A DNA stretch of 64,000 bases, taken from NCBI RefSeq assembly GCF_021168475.1, contig NZ_JAJOZT010000001.1, positions 496,001 to 560,000 on the forward strand. The letters run 5' to 3'. Under the pieces are notes generated by a model. The model did no database searches. It saw only the letters and a program-made list of their open reading frames with translations, and was not told the DNA's origin. Shown piece after piece: positions 1-9,377 of this stretch. The stretch comes from Pseudoclavibacter sp. 13-3 (GTDB lineage: Bacteria > Actinomycetota > Actinomycetes > Actinomycetales > Microbacteriaceae). Both the position numbers and the translations under genes were made by a program. The stretch's first letter is position 1; each line of letters begins with the position of its first letter.

Positions 1-1113
1 GTAGAGCCGCTGAGAACCATTTCTCCGGGGAAAGGCTGTACGACCCGGTGAGGTGGTTGCTGTCGGTATAGACGACCAGGCCGCCGACGACCATATGACA
101 CCGTCCCTCCGGGCAGATCACTCGATGGGTGTCGACCACTTCCGCATCGGTCATGCTCGCAGCGGTGCGAAGATGTGCTCTGCATGCGAGTCTCCGATGA
201 GAACGGCCTGCCTGCCGCCGTCGCGCTGGTCGCTCAAGAAATCACACGAGCGCTCCGACCATGTACCGATGGTCTTCGCCGAGCAGTGCTGCCCGCCCTC
301 ACCAGTGCCGTACCAGAACGAGGGCCTGTCAGCCTCGGCGAAGGCCGGGTCGATGCCACTCGTATAGGCATAGGGCGTCTCGCAGTCGTTCAGAACCGTC
401 TGTGCTCCGACGCAGCTGATCGGCTCCTCCTGCGCGAGCTCCTTCTTATCAGCCACCGGATTGGTGCTGTCCTGAAGCACCGACGCGATCTCAGACTGAC
501 GTCGCTCCACTTCGGCCTGGACCGCCGATATCTGCGTGGTGCGGATTCCCACGAGCATGCCGACCGCCACGAGCATGGAGACGAACGCGACTGTGGGTTT
601 TCTCCACGCCCCTCCGGCCCGACGGCATGGGTCTTCGACACAGCGCTTGGTCAAACCGGCGAGCACCACCGTCAAAGGAATGACGACGAGGGCTCGGACC
701 AGAACATGCAGATCAGTTGTCGTGGTCAACAGGATTATCAGCGGCCAGTGCCACAGATAGATCGAGTACGAGGCATCGCCCATGAACTGCACCGCGGGGA
801 GATGGCTCAAGCGCTGCAGGCTCAGCCTCAGCTGGTTGTCGCCGACCCACAGCAGCAGTGCGGTGGCACCCCGTCGGGATGAGCGCGATCAGCCCTGGGA
901 ACGCCGTGCCCGAGTCGAACATCGTCGCGCTGATGACGATGGCCAAGACTCCGCCAGTCCCACAACCGCGCGGATGCTCTCACGCGCGCGAGACGTCGGC
1001 AGCAGAGCGATGATCCCTCCGAGCGCGAATTCCCAGGCACGTGCCGGAGTGACGAGGTATGCCGTCGACTGAGAGACCCAGGTCTCGAAAGCGGAGTAAA
1101 CGAGAGGCTGAGG
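1..1113 (-). pseudogene. acyltransferase-3 / SGNH O-acyltransferase remnant (OafA/OatA type)
   Basis: Decayed gene read on the minus strand from about 1113 down past the window edge. Its recognisable pieces are in three frames. The first (about 1110-955) carries the family's membrane segment with a TPARAWEFALGG-like stretch. The second (about 950-872) reads AIVISATMFDSGTAFPG. The third (about 870-151) has the hallmark SYSIYLWHWPL and the start of the SGNH esterase domain (VLIGDSHAEH) before a TGA at 151. Positions 150-1 then encode, in another frame, the end of an SGNH domain (GGLVVYTDSNHLTGSY). Intact relatives have about 130 further residues between the GDSH block and this end block, so the middle of the domain is deleted. 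The N-terminal half of the acyltransferase domain is also absent, because the remnant abuts the stop codon of the neighbouring gene. Intact members O-acylate cell-surface glycans. Frameshifts lie near 952 and 870. Confidence 0.85.
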
Positions 1114-2166
1114 CTACGCCGGCTCGACGCCCTCACGCTGCGTGCCGTCGTGCACCTCGCCGACGAGCACCTCGATGATGTCTTCGAAGAAGAGCACCCC
1201 GGTCACGCGGCCGCTGGCGTCGGCGACGCGCGCGACATGCGCGCCCTGGCGCTGCATGATCGTCAAGGCATCCTCCAGCTCGGTGTCGGCGTCGATCGTG
1301 ATCAGCGGGCGGATGCGGTCGACCGGAATCGGGGAACGGTAACGGTCTGCCGGAAGATCGAGCACGTCTTTGAGGTGCACATAGCCGATGAGCGCTCCCT
1401 GCGGTCCACGAATCAGGAACCGCGAGAAGCCGTCCTCGGCCACGGCGTCTTCGACGTCGTCGGGCGTCGCCGTCTGCGCCAGCGTGCGCAGTCGGGCTGT
1501 CGGCACCGCGACATCCACCGCACGCTTCTCGGTGAACTCGAATGTGTTGCCCAGCGTGCCCGCGCGGTCGTCGAGCGTGCCCTCCCTGGTCGACTCGGCG
1601 ACGATCGTGGCCACCTGGTCGAGAGTGAACGCTGTGCTCGCAGCATGCTGCGGCTTGACGCCGAACACGATCAGCACCAGATCGGCACCCTTGTTGAGCG
1701 CCCAGATCACCGGTTTGAAGATCTTGTCGAAGCCGACCAGCGGTGTCGCCAGCAGCAGAACGGCGCGATCTGGCAGAGAGAACGCGATGTTCTTCGGCAC
1801 CATCTCGCCGAAGACCACGTGCAGGAACGATACCAGCACCAGCGTGATCACGAAGGCCACGGTGCCCGTCACCGCCTCGGTGAGCCCGAGCCACCCGAGC
1901 GGCACCTCGAGCAGATGGTGGATGGCCGGCTCAGAGACGTTCAGAATCAGCAGCGAGCAGATGGTGATGCCCAACTGGGTCGCCGCGAGCATCAGCGTGG
2001 CGTGCTCCATCGCCCACAGCGCGGTCTTGGCCCTGCGGTTGCCGGCCTCTGCCAGCGGTTCGATCTGCGAGCGCCGAGCGGTGACCACGGCGAACTCGGC
2101 GCCGACGAAGAAGGCGTTGCCCAAGAGCAGCACCACCAGCCAGAGAATTCCCGCCCAGTCGTTCAT
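1114..2166 (-). CDS. CNNM/HlyC-type membrane protein (DUF21 + CBS pair)
   Basis: A 350-residue integral membrane protein of the CNNM/CorC-like family, which is implicated in divalent cation (Mg2+/Co2+) transport or homeostasis. The N-terminal DUF21 domain (about residues 1-190) starts with a hydrophobic helix at about residues 5-25 and has further helices near 60-80, 95-125 and 130-155. A cytoplasmic CBS pair, a probable nucleotide sensor, follows at about 205-335. The protein ends right after the CBS pair and lacks the CorC_HlyC domain found in its upstream neighbour. Its ATG overlaps the TGA of that neighbour (ATGA), so the two are probably translationally coupled and may form a heteromer (inference). 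The substrate cannot be read from the sequence. Confidence 0.85.
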   Translation of the reverse strand: MNDWAGILWLVVLLLGNAFFVGAEFAVVTARRSQIEPLAEAGNRRAKTALWAMEHATLMLAATQLGITICSLLILNVSEPAIHHLLEVPLGWLGLTEAVTGTVAFVITLVLVSFLHVVFGEMVPKNIAFSLPDRAVLLLATPLVGFDKIFKPVIWALNKGADLVLIVFGVKPQHAASTAFTLDQVATIVAESTREGTLDDRAGTLGNTFEFTEKRAVDVAVPTARLRTLAQTATPDDVEDAVAEDGFSRFLIRGPQGALIGYVHLKDVLDLPADRYRSPIPVDRIRPLITIDADTELEDALTIMQRQGAHVARVADASGRVTGVLFFEDIIEVLVGEVHDGTQREGVEPA

Positions 2167-3527
2167 CGTGCCTCACCGCCTTCCTGTGCGCGCTCGTGCG
2201 CGACGGCGATCTCGACAAGCGGAGCCGGCGCGAAGCGCACCCGGTCGACCCGCCGGCCGTCCATCGCCGTGACCACGAACGTGCCGACGCCCGGTTCCTC
2301 GACCGCGTCGCCAGACTGCGGGATGCGACCGAGTCGTTCCATCACGAACCCGCCCAGCGTGTCGTAGGCGCTGCCCTCAGGAAAGGTCACCTGCACTAGG
2401 TCGGCCATCTCGTCGGCGCGCAGCAGACCTGGCAGCAGCCAGCTGCCGCTGCGCGTGCGCACCGCTCCAAGGTGCAGGCGGTCGTGCTCGTCGGCCACTT
2501 CGCCCACCAGCTCTTCGACCAGGTCTTCGAGCGTCACCACGCCGGCCGTGCCGCCGTACTCGTCGACCACGACCGCCATCTGCAGGCTGCGCCCGCGCAG
2601 CTCGCCGAGCAGTGTGTCGAGCGGCATGGTCTCGGGCACTCGTGCGATCGGCACCATGAGCTCTTTGACCTTCACCATCCCGCGCTGCGCGCGCTCGACG
2701 CCCACGGCCTGCTTCACGTGCACCAGGCCGAGCACGTCGTCGCCGTCACGGCCGATCACCGGAAAGCGGGAGAAGCCCGTTCGGCGAGTCAGATCGATGA
2801 CATCCTGCGCAGTGTCGGTGGCCTCGACGTGCTGCATGCTCGGCCGCGGCGTCATCACGTCGCCGGCGGCGAGCTCAGAGAAGTCGAGCGTCTTGGTCAG
2901 CAGTGTGGCGGTCTGCGAGTCGAGACTGCCGGCCAGTGCCGCACGCTTGACCAGCGACGAGAGCTCTTCTGCGCTGCGTGCTGACGAGAGCTCCTCCTGC
3001 GGCTCGATGCCGAAACCGTGCAGCACCAGGTTGCTGGTGTCGTTGAGCAGGATCACCGCTGGCTTGAAGAGAGCGGTGAAGACCAGTTGGAAAGGCACCA
3101 CGATCTTGGCCACCACCATCGGGCGAGCCAGCGCGAAGTTCTTCGGCACCAGCTCGCCGAAGAGCATGGAGAGCACGGTCGCGACCACCACCGCGAGAAT
3201 CGAGCTGATCGTGCCGGCCCACGGGTCGGGCAGGCGCACCAGATCGAACAGCGGTGCCAAGAACGATGACAGGGCCGGTTCGAGCGTATAGCCGGCGAGC
3301 AGGGTGGTCAGGGTGATGCCGAGCTGCGCGCTGGAGAGGTGCGTGGCCGTCTGCCGCAGCGCGCCGATGATGCGGTCGAGACCCTTCTCGCCGCGATCGC
3401 GCCGCGCCTCGAGATCGGCACGATCGATGTTCACCAGGGTGAACTCGGCTGCCACGAACATGCCGGTTCCCAAGGTCAGCAAAATGCCGATCAGGAACAG
3501 GATGAGATCGTTCACCGGATCACTCAC
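2163..3527 (-). CDS. CNNM/HlyC-type membrane protein (DUF21 + CBS pair + CorC_HlyC domain)
   Basis: A 454-residue paralogue of the downstream gene with the complete family architecture: DUF21 transmembrane domain (about 1-190), CBS pair (about 215-335, including VMTPRP and the DEYGGTAGVVTLEDLVEELV block) and C-terminal CorC_HlyC domain (about 345-430). Such proteins are often annotated as hemolysins, but the best-supported role of the family is Mg2+/Co2+ handling. I chose the GTG at 3527, which overlaps the guaB1 stop as GTGA; a TTG at 3530 is also possible. The operon order is guaB1, this gene, then the shorter paralogue, all overlapping, so one transcript is likely. Confidence 0.85.
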   Translation of the reverse strand: MSDPVNDLILFLIGILLTLGTGMFVAAEFTLVNIDRADLEARRDRGEKGLDRIIGALRQTATHLSSAQLGITLTTLLAGYTLEPALSSFLAPLFDLVRLPDPWAGTISSILAVVVATVLSMLFGELVPKNFALARPMVVAKIVVPFQLVFTALFKPAVILLNDTSNLVLHGFGIEPQEELSSARSAEELSSLVKRAALAGSLDSQTATLLTKTLDFSELAAGDVMTPRPSMQHVEATDTAQDVIDLTRRTGFSRFPVIGRDGDDVLGLVHVKQAVGVERAQRGMVKVKELMVPIARVPETMPLDTLLGELRGRSLQMAVVVDEYGGTAGVVTLEDLVEELVGEVADEHDRLHLGAVRTRSGSWLLPGLLRADEMADLVQVTFPEGSAYDTLGGFVMERLGRIPQSGDAVEEPGVGTFVVTAMDGRRVDRVRFAPAPLVEIAVAHERAQEGGEAR

Positions 3528-4963
3528 CAACTCTCGGGGAGGGCGCGCCCCTCTTCGTATCCGGCAGCCGACTGGATGCCGATGGTCGCGCGCTCGCGGA
3601 ACGCGGCGAGGTCGCCGGCGCCGGCATAGGTCGCCGCAGAGCGGACGCCTGCGGTGATCTGGTCGAGGATGTCTTCGGACGACGGGGTGAGCGGATCGAT
3701 GTAGAGCTTCGAGTCGCTGATGCCCTCGGAGAAGATCGACTTGCGAGCTCGCTCCAGCGGGGTCAGCTTCGCGAACCGACCGGCGACCGCTTTCGACGAG
3801 GCCATGCCGTAGTTGCGCTTGAAGAGGCGTCCCGTCTGGTCACGCTCGACGACGCCCGGTGACTCGATGGTGCCGGCCAGCCATGAGCCGATCATCACGG
3901 CGTTGGCTCCGGCGGCGAGCGCCAGCGCGACGTCGCGCGGATAGCGCACTCCCCCGTCGGCCCAGACCCCGGCGCCGATCGAACGGGCGGTCGTCGCCGC
4001 CTCGAGCACGGCCGAGAACTGCGGACGGCCGACCGAGGTCATCATGCGGGTGGTGCACATGGCTCCAGGCCCCACGCCGACTTTGACGATGTCGGCACCG
4101 GCAGAGACAAGGTCTTCGACGCCCTGCGCGGTGACCACGTTGCCTGCGACCACGGCGTGGGTCTTCGAGACGCTGCGCACCGCTTCGAGCGCCTGGAGCA
4201 TCTGGATCTGATGGCCGTGCGCGGTGTCGACCACGAGCACGTCGACGCCGGCGGCGATGAACGCCTCTGCCCGGCCGGCCACGTCGCCGTTGATGCCGAT
4301 CGCGGCGGCCACCCGAAGGCGCCCCTGAGCGTCGACGTTGGGCCGGTACACCGTCGATCGCATCGCCTGTTTCTGGTTGACGGTGCCGAGCAGCCGGTCA
4401 CCGTCGAAGACGGCGGCGAGCTGGTAGGCGCGATCGTGCAGCGCGTTGAAGAGCGTCTCGGCGTCGGGCACCTCGCTCTGCTGCAGCACCGGCTGGTCAC
4501 CGTGCACGAGGTCGCCGAGTCGGGCGTCGTCGAGCGCCCGAGAGAGCACGGTGGCCGAGAGCATGCCGACGAACCCGCCGTGTGCGTCCTGCACGACGAA
4601 GCCGTGTCCCTCGGCCGGAGGCAGCATCCGCTTCGCCTGCTCGACCCGCAGGTCGGCATCGACCAGGAACGGTGAGGCGAACCGGGATGATCGCGCTTTG
4701 ACCCACGCGACCGCTTCGAGCAGCGACTGCTGATCCATGTCTTGCGGCAGCACGCCGAGACCGCCACGACGCGCCAACGAGGCGGCCAGCCGCGGACCGG
4801 TGACGGCGTTCATGTTCGCGGCGACGATCGGCGTGGTCATACCGGTGACGTCGTCACTGGCCAGATCGACGCGCAGACGCGACCCGACCTCGCTGCGCGA
4901 GGGAATCAGAAAGACGTCTGAATAGGTCAGATCGTATTGGGGTCGCGAATCATAGAAGCGCAT
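3524..4963 (-). CDS. guaB1: GuaB1 family IMP dehydrogenase-related protein (probable GMP reductase)
   Basis: A 479-residue TIM-barrel enzyme of the IMPDH/GMP reductase superfamily. The barrel is interrupted by a CBS module (about 95-210). The phosphate and active-site loop is visible as VGVGPGAMCTTR, where the Cys is the catalytic thiol that forms the covalent purine intermediate. Actinobacterial GuaB1 is a paralogue distinct from the true IMPDH GuaB2, and the mycobacterial enzyme has been shown to reduce GMP to IMP. By family, this gene is therefore better called a GMP reductase acting in purine salvage, with CBS-mediated nucleotide control. It is first in an operon with two CNNM-type genes. 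The ATG at 4963 follows a -10-like TACCGT with only 7 nt between, so the mRNA may be leaderless. Confidence 0.9.
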   Translation of the reverse strand: MRFYDSRPQYDLTYSDVFLIPSRSEVGSRLRVDLASDDVTGMTTPIVAANMNAVTGPRLAASLARRGGLGVLPQDMDQQSLLEAVAWVKARSSRFASPFLVDADLRVEQAKRMLPPAEGHGFVVQDAHGGFVGMLSATVLSRALDDARLGDLVHGDQPVLQQSEVPDAETLFNALHDRAYQLAAVFDGDRLLGTVNQKQAMRSTVYRPNVDAQGRLRVAAAIGINGDVAGRAEAFIAAGVDVLVVDTAHGHQIQMLQALEAVRSVSKTHAVVAGNVVTAQGVEDLVSAGADIVKVGVGPGAMCTTRMMTSVGRPQFSAVLEAATTARSIGAGVWADGGVRYPRDVALALAAGANAVMIGSWLAGTIESPGVVERDQTGRLFKRNYGMASSKAVAGRFAKLTPLERARKSIFSEGISDSKLYIDPLTPSSEDILDQITAGVRSAATYAGAGDLAAFRERATIGIQSAAGYEEGRALPESW

Positions 4964-4970
4964 GCAGTCA

Positions 4971-4976
4971 ACGGTA
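4971..4976 (-). promoter_or_regulatory. -10-like box of guaB1 (leaderless geometry)
   Basis: TACCGT on the minus strand ends 7 nt before the guaB1 ATG, and no Shine-Dalgarno fits in between. It matches the actinobacterial TANNNT pattern. No clear -35 is seen. Confidence 0.4.
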
Positions 4977-5068
4977 GTGCATCGCTTTCGGCGGCGGTTG
5001 TGAGCGACGGGCAGTTCTCGGCTCCGCCGACCCGTTCCAACATCTGTCGGAGAATCACCGATGCCGAA

Positions 5069-5097
5069 TTCGACCGTTCGACGAATGCCGGTAGGGT
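5069..5097 (+). promoter_or_regulatory. predicted kgd promoter
   Basis: TTCGAC (5069-5074), a 17-nt spacer and TAGGGT (5092-5097) form a good housekeeping-type promoter. Transcription would start near 5104, leaving about 30 nt of leader with GAGAGG (5121-5126) as ribosome binding site. Confidence 0.5.
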
Positions 5098-5134
5098 TGT
5101 CACGTCAGCATTTCGATGAAGAGAGGCGATTGTC

Positions 5135-8100
5135 TTGGCCACCAACGGATCAGGCAGCTTCGACCCCCAGGAATTCGGGGCCAACCAATGGCTCGTTGAG
5201 CAGGTCTACGAGCAGTTTCAGAAAGACCCGGGAAGCGTCGATGAGGAGTGGTTGCCCATTCTCCAGAACTATCGCCCCGACAAGGCGGAGCAACCCGCTG
5301 CAGGGCAGTCGGCAACGACCGACTCCGTCGTCGAGCACGCGCCTTCGGGCGGTGCCCGTCTCTCCGACGGCACCACCGACGCACGTCTCGATCGGCAGGC
5401 GCAACTTGCCCAGCAGGCCGAGGAAGATCTGCACAGCACGCCGCATCCCGGCCCCGTGCCGCCGGTGCGCTCGACGCTGCCCACGGCGTCTCCGTTCCCG
5501 ACTGCATCCATTCCGATCGTCGGCGACCTGCCGGTGGCCCGCACCACGAACTTCGCTCCTGCGCCGAAGCCGATTCCCGCTGATCGCAACACGCAGCTGG
5601 CCAAACCCGTCAGCGAGGAGCCAGCCGAGACAGAGGTCAGCGAGCCCGTGGTCGCCCCGCTGCGCGGCATGCCCAAAGCGCTTGCGCGCAACATGGACGA
5701 ATCCCTCACGGTTCCCACTGCGACCAGCGTGCGCACGATCCCGGCGAAGATCCTCATCGACAACCGCATCGTGATCAACAATCACCTCAAGCGATCGCTC
5801 GGCGGCAAGGTTTCGTTCACACAGATCATCGGCTGGGCGCTCGTCCAGGCGCTGAAGGGCTTCCCCAGCCAGAACGTCTACTACGACGTGATCGACGGCA
5901 AGCCGTCGGTCGTGCAGCCCGCGCACATCAACCTCGGCATCGCCGTCGACGTGCCGAAGAAAGACGGCACCCGCGCACTGCTGGTGCCCGGCATCAAGCA
6001 CGCCGAAGAGATGGATTTCGAGCAGTTCATCACCGCCTATGACCAGATCGTCGACAAAGCGCGTCACAACAGGCTGACCGCCGACGATTTCAGCGGCGTC
6101 ACCATCTCGCTGACGAACCCCGGCGGCATCGGCACGGTGCATTCGGTGCCACGCCTGATGAAGGGCCAGGGCACGATCATCGGTGCCGGTGCGCTCAACT
6201 ATCCGGCTGAGTATTCAGGCGTGAGTGCTGAGACGATTGCCCGACTGGGCATCTCGAAGGTCGTCACGCTGACCTCGACCTACGATCATCGCGTCATCCA
6301 GGGCGCCGGCTCGGGTCAGTTCCTGAAGATCGTGCACGAGCTGCTGCTCGGCGACCACGGTTTCTACGACGACATCTTCGAATCGCTGCGTCTGCCCTAC
6401 GAGCCCGTGCGGTGGGTGCCCGATGTGGCCATCAACTCGTCCGACGAGGTCGGCCGCGCCGCCCGTGTGCAGCAGCTGATCCACGCCTATCGGGTGCGCG
6501 GCCATCTGATCGCCAACATCGACCCGCTGGAATACCATCAGCGCCGCCACCCCGACCTAGACATCCTCACACACGGCCTGACCCACTGGGATCTCGACCG
6601 TTCGTTCGTGACCGGCGGCATCACCGGCGCTCCCACGGCCAAGCTGCGCGAGATCCTGGGCCAGCTGCGCGACAGCTACTGCCGCAACGTGGGCGTCGAG
6701 TACATGCACATCCAGGATCCCGAGCAGCGCGAGTGGCTGCAGGATCAGCTCGAGCGGCCCTACTCCAAGCCGGGGCACGACACTCAGCTGCACATTCTGA
6801 AGAAGCTCAACGAGGCAGAGGCCTTCGAGACCTTTCTGCAGACCAAGTTCGTCGGCCAGAAGCGCTTCTCGCTCGAGGGCAGCGAATCGCTCATCGCACT
6901 GCTCGACGAAGTGCTGCAGCGCGCCGCCGACGAAGAGCTCGACGAGGTCGGCATCGGCATGGCCCACCGTGGCCGGCTGAACGTTCTGACGAACATCGCC
7001 GGCAAGACCTATGCGCAGGTCTTCCGCGAGTTCGAGGGCACGCAGCCGCAGCAGACCGGTTCGGGCGATGTGAAATACCACCTCGGCACCGAGGGCGTGT
7101 TCACCAGCGAGCAGGAGCGTCAGGTCAAGGTGTACCTCGCGGCGAACCCCTCGCACCTCGAGGTCGTCAACACGGTGCTCGAGGGCATCGTTCGCGCCAA
7201 GCAAGACGCCCAGCCGCACAAGACCTTCAACGTGCTGCCGATTCTTGTGCACGGCGATGCAGCCTTCGCGGGCCAGGGCTCGGTCTATGAGGCACTGCAG
7301 ATGTCGCAGCTGCGCGGCTACCGCACCGGCGGCACGATTCACGTGATCGTCAACAACCAGATCGGGTTCACGACCAAGCCGTACGACGGTCGTTCCTCCG
7401 TCTACCCGACCGACGTGGGCCGTACCATCCAGGCGCCGATCTTCCACGTGAACGGCGACGATCCCGAGTCGGTCGTGCGCGTGGCCGAGCTGGCCTTCCA
7501 GTACCGTCAGCGCTTCCACGGCGACGTGCTCATCGACATGGTCAGCTACCGTCGTCGCGGTCACAACGAGGGCGACGACCCCTCGATGACCCAGCCCCTG
7601 ATGTACGGCATCATCGAGTCGAAGCGCTCGGTTCGAGCGCTGTACACCTCGGCTCTGATCGGTCGAGGCGACATCACCCAAGAAGAGTACGACAAGGCCG
7701 ACGCCGACTTTCACTCCGCACTCGAACGTGCGTTCGACGAGACGCACGCCGCTCAGAAGAAGTCATACGAAGAGGCGCTCGGCGGCGGGGGTCACACCGC
7801 CCGCGCGATCAACGACATCCAGCTGCCCGAAGCCCAGCAGCACGAGGCTGCGGCTGCCGGCGGCACGTTCGAGCGCGCCACCAGCATTCCTCAGGCGCTC
7901 GTCGAGCGCATCGGTGACGCTCACATGGCGACCCCCGAGGGCTTCACGGTGCACCGCAAGCTGAAGAAGGTGCTCGAGAAGCGCTACGAGATGTCGCGCC
8001 ACGGCCACATCGACTGGGCGTTCGGCGAACTGCTCGCCTTCGGCTCGCTGCTCGTGCAGGGCGTGCCAGTGCGCTTCACCGGGCAGGATTCACGCCGTGG

Positions 8101-9028
8101 CACATTCGTGCAGCGGCACGCCGTGCTGCACGATCAGAAGAACGGCCAGGAGTGGTTCCCCCTGCTGAATCTCGCCAACGAGCAGGCCGGCTTCTGGATC
8201 TACGACTCGCTGCTCAGCGAATTCGCGGTCATGGCGTTCGAGTACGGCTACTCCGTCGAGAACACCAAAGCGCTGACGCTCTGGGAGGGGCAGTTCGGCG
8301 ACTTCGCCAACGGCGCCCAGACGGTCATCGACGAGTTCATCAGCTCGGCCGAGCAGAAGTGGGGCCAGCGTTCGGGCCTCGTGCTGCTGCTGCCGCACGG
8401 CTACGAAGGCCAGGGCCCCGACCACTCGTCGGCACGCATCGAACGGTACCTCTCGCTCGCCGCGCAGGAGAACCTCATCGTCGCTCAGCCGTCGACGCCG
8501 GCCTCGCACTTCCACCTGCTGCGCCGTCAGGCCTTCAGCCGGCCACAGCATCCGCTGATCGTCATCACGCCGAAGTCGATGCTGCGTCTGAAGACGGCCG
8601 TCAGCCCCGTCGAAGACTTCACCCACGGCCAGTTCGAGCCCGTGCTCGACGAGACCCGCTCGATCGACAGGAGCGCAGTGCGCCGCGTCGTCGTGGTCAG
8701 CGGCCGTCTCTACTGGGAGATGCTCGCAGCGGTGCAGAAGTCAGGTGACACCACTGTGGCGCTGGTTCGTCTCGAACAGTACTACCCCCTGCCCGAGACC
8801 GAGCTGCGGCGCGTGCTCGCCCAGTACCCGAACGCCGAGCTGGTCTTCGCGCAGGACGAACCCGAGAACCAGGGCGCCTGGCCGTTCCTCGCCCTGCACA
8901 TGCCGCACGCGCTGGGCGACCGACCGGTGCGCGTCGTCGCACGTGAGGCTGCCGCCTCGCCGGCGACCGGTTCGCAGTTCCGGCACAAGCAGCAGGAAGC
9001 CGGCCTGATCGCACGCGCGCTCGGCTGA
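5135..9028 (+). CDS. kgd: multifunctional 2-oxoglutarate dehydrogenase (E2o-E1o fusion, KGD)
   Basis: A 1297-residue actinobacterial fusion that carries the E1 (thiamine-diphosphate 2-oxoglutarate decarboxylase) and the E2-type succinyltransferase catalytic domain of the TCA-cycle 2-oxoglutarate dehydrogenase. The N-terminal helix (FGANQWLVEQVYEQF) is followed by an Ala/Pro-rich linker to about residue 180. The E2 catalytic domain comes next (about 185-425, active-site block TYDHRVIQGAGSGQFL near 382). The E1 domain runs to the end, with GMAHRGRLNVL, the ThDP motif GDAAF (about 708) through NNQIGFTT, and transketolase-type C-terminal domains. It lacks a lipoyl domain, as usual for this family, and would borrow lipoyl-E2 from pyruvate dehydrogenase. 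The start is TTG at 5135, 8 nt after GAGAGG. It is monocistronic with its own promoter and terminator. The length is slightly above the mycobacterial enzyme (about 1230), mostly in the linker. Confidence 0.95.
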   Translation: MATNGSGSFDPQEFGANQWLVEQVYEQFQKDPGSVDEEWLPILQNYRPDKAEQPAAGQSATTDSVVEHAPSGGARLSDGTTDARLDRQAQLAQQAEEDLHSTPHPGPVPPVRSTLPTASPFPTASIPIVGDLPVARTTNFAPAPKPIPADRNTQLAKPVSEEPAETEVSEPVVAPLRGMPKALARNMDESLTVPTATSVRTIPAKILIDNRIVINNHLKRSLGGKVSFTQIIGWALVQALKGFPSQNVYYDVIDGKPSVVQPAHINLGIAVDVPKKDGTRALLVPGIKHAEEMDFEQFITAYDQIVDKARHNRLTADDFSGVTISLTNPGGIGTVHSVPRLMKGQGTIIGAGALNYPAEYSGVSAETIARLGISKVVTLTSTYDHRVIQGAGSGQFLKIVHELLLGDHGFYDDIFESLRLPYEPVRWVPDVAINSSDEVGRAARVQQLIHAYRVRGHLIANIDPLEYHQRRHPDLDILTHGLTHWDLDRSFVTGGITGAPTAKLREILGQLRDSYCRNVGVEYMHIQDPEQREWLQDQLERPYSKPGHDTQLHILKKLNEAEAFETFLQTKFVGQKRFSLEGSESLIALLDEVLQRAADEELDEVGIGMAHRGRLNVLTNIAGKTYAQVFREFEGTQPQQTGSGDVKYHLGTEGVFTSEQERQVKVYLAANPSHLEVVNTVLEGIVRAKQDAQPHKTFNVLPILVHGDAAFAGQGSVYEALQMSQLRGYRTGGTIHVIVNNQIGFTTKPYDGRSSVYPTDVGRTIQAPIFHVNGDDPESVVRVAELAFQYRQRFHGDVLIDMVSYRRRGHNEGDDPSMTQPLMYGIIESKRSVRALYTSALIGRGDITQEEYDKADADFHSALERAFDETHAAQKKSYEEALGGGGHTARAINDIQLPEAQQHEAAAAGGTFERATSIPQALVERIGDAHMATPEGFTVHRKLKKVLEKRYEMSRHGHIDWAFGELLAFGSLLVQGVPVRFTGQDSRRGTFVQRHAVLHDQKNGQEWFPLLNLANEQAGFWIYDSLLSEFAVMAFEYGYSVENTKALTLWEGQFGDFANGAQTVIDEFISSAEQKWGQRSGLVLLLPHGYEGQGPDHSSARIERYLSLAAQENLIVAQPSTPASHFHLLRRQAFSRPQHPLIVITPKSMLRLKTAVSPVEDFTHGQFEPVLDETRSIDRSAVRRVVVVSGRLYWEMLAAVQKSGDTTVALVRLEQYYPLPETELRRVLAQYPNAELVFAQDEPENQGAWPFLALHMPHALGDRPVRVVAREAAASPATGSQFRHKQQEAGLIARALG

Positions 9029-9045
9029 CCCGGTTCACACGTCAC

Positions 9046-9080
9046 GAAGCCCGGCGGGAGCTCTCCTCCTGCCGGGCTTC
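9046..9080. terminator. bidirectional terminator between kgd and rsrA
   Basis: A near-perfect 15-bp stem (9046-9060 with 9066-9080, one G-T wobble) with a 5-nt loop is followed by a T-rich stretch. It lies between the convergent kgd and rsrA genes and could serve both. Confidence 0.85.
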
Positions 9081-9110
9081 TTCGTGTTTGCCCAAGCGTA
9101 CGCTGCTGGG

Positions 9111-9377
9111 TCAGTGCTCGGCGTGCAGGGAACGCAGACGTGCGACCACCCTGAGCTTCAACCCCTCTGGCGCCTCTTCTCGGCAGCCCCGCACGATCAC
9201 CTCGGTGAGCACCCTGCTCAGCTGGTGCTCACTGGTGCATTCAGGGCACGTGCGCATGTGTTCGTCGAAGACCTTTGTCTCGTCGGCCGTCAGCTCGGCG
9301 TGCACGTATTCTTCGAGCTGCGCACGCACGCGCTCGCATCCGGTGATCGCCTCGTCATTCTGGCTCTTGCGATTCAT
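9111..9377 (-). CDS. rsrA: zinc-binding anti-sigma factor (RsrA type)
   Basis: An 88-residue ZAS-family anti-sigma factor. The HMRTCPEC sequence (His at about 40, Cys at about 44 and 47) supplies the HxxxCxxC zinc/redox motif, with a further Cys near residue 14 and one near 65. In actinomycetes RsrA binds SigR in the reduced state and releases it when the thiols form a disulfide, giving a thiol-oxidative stress switch linked to mycothiol. It starts with an ATG overlapping the TGA of the sigma gene (ATGA), which couples the synthesis of the pair. It ends at the shared terminator with kgd. The identification is firm at family level; the oxidation mechanism is inferred from homologues. Confidence 0.9.
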   Translation of the reverse strand: MNRKSQNDEAITGCERVRAQLEEYVHAELTADETKVFDEHMRTCPECTSEHQLSRVLTEVIVRGCREEAPEGLKLRVVARLRSLHAEH

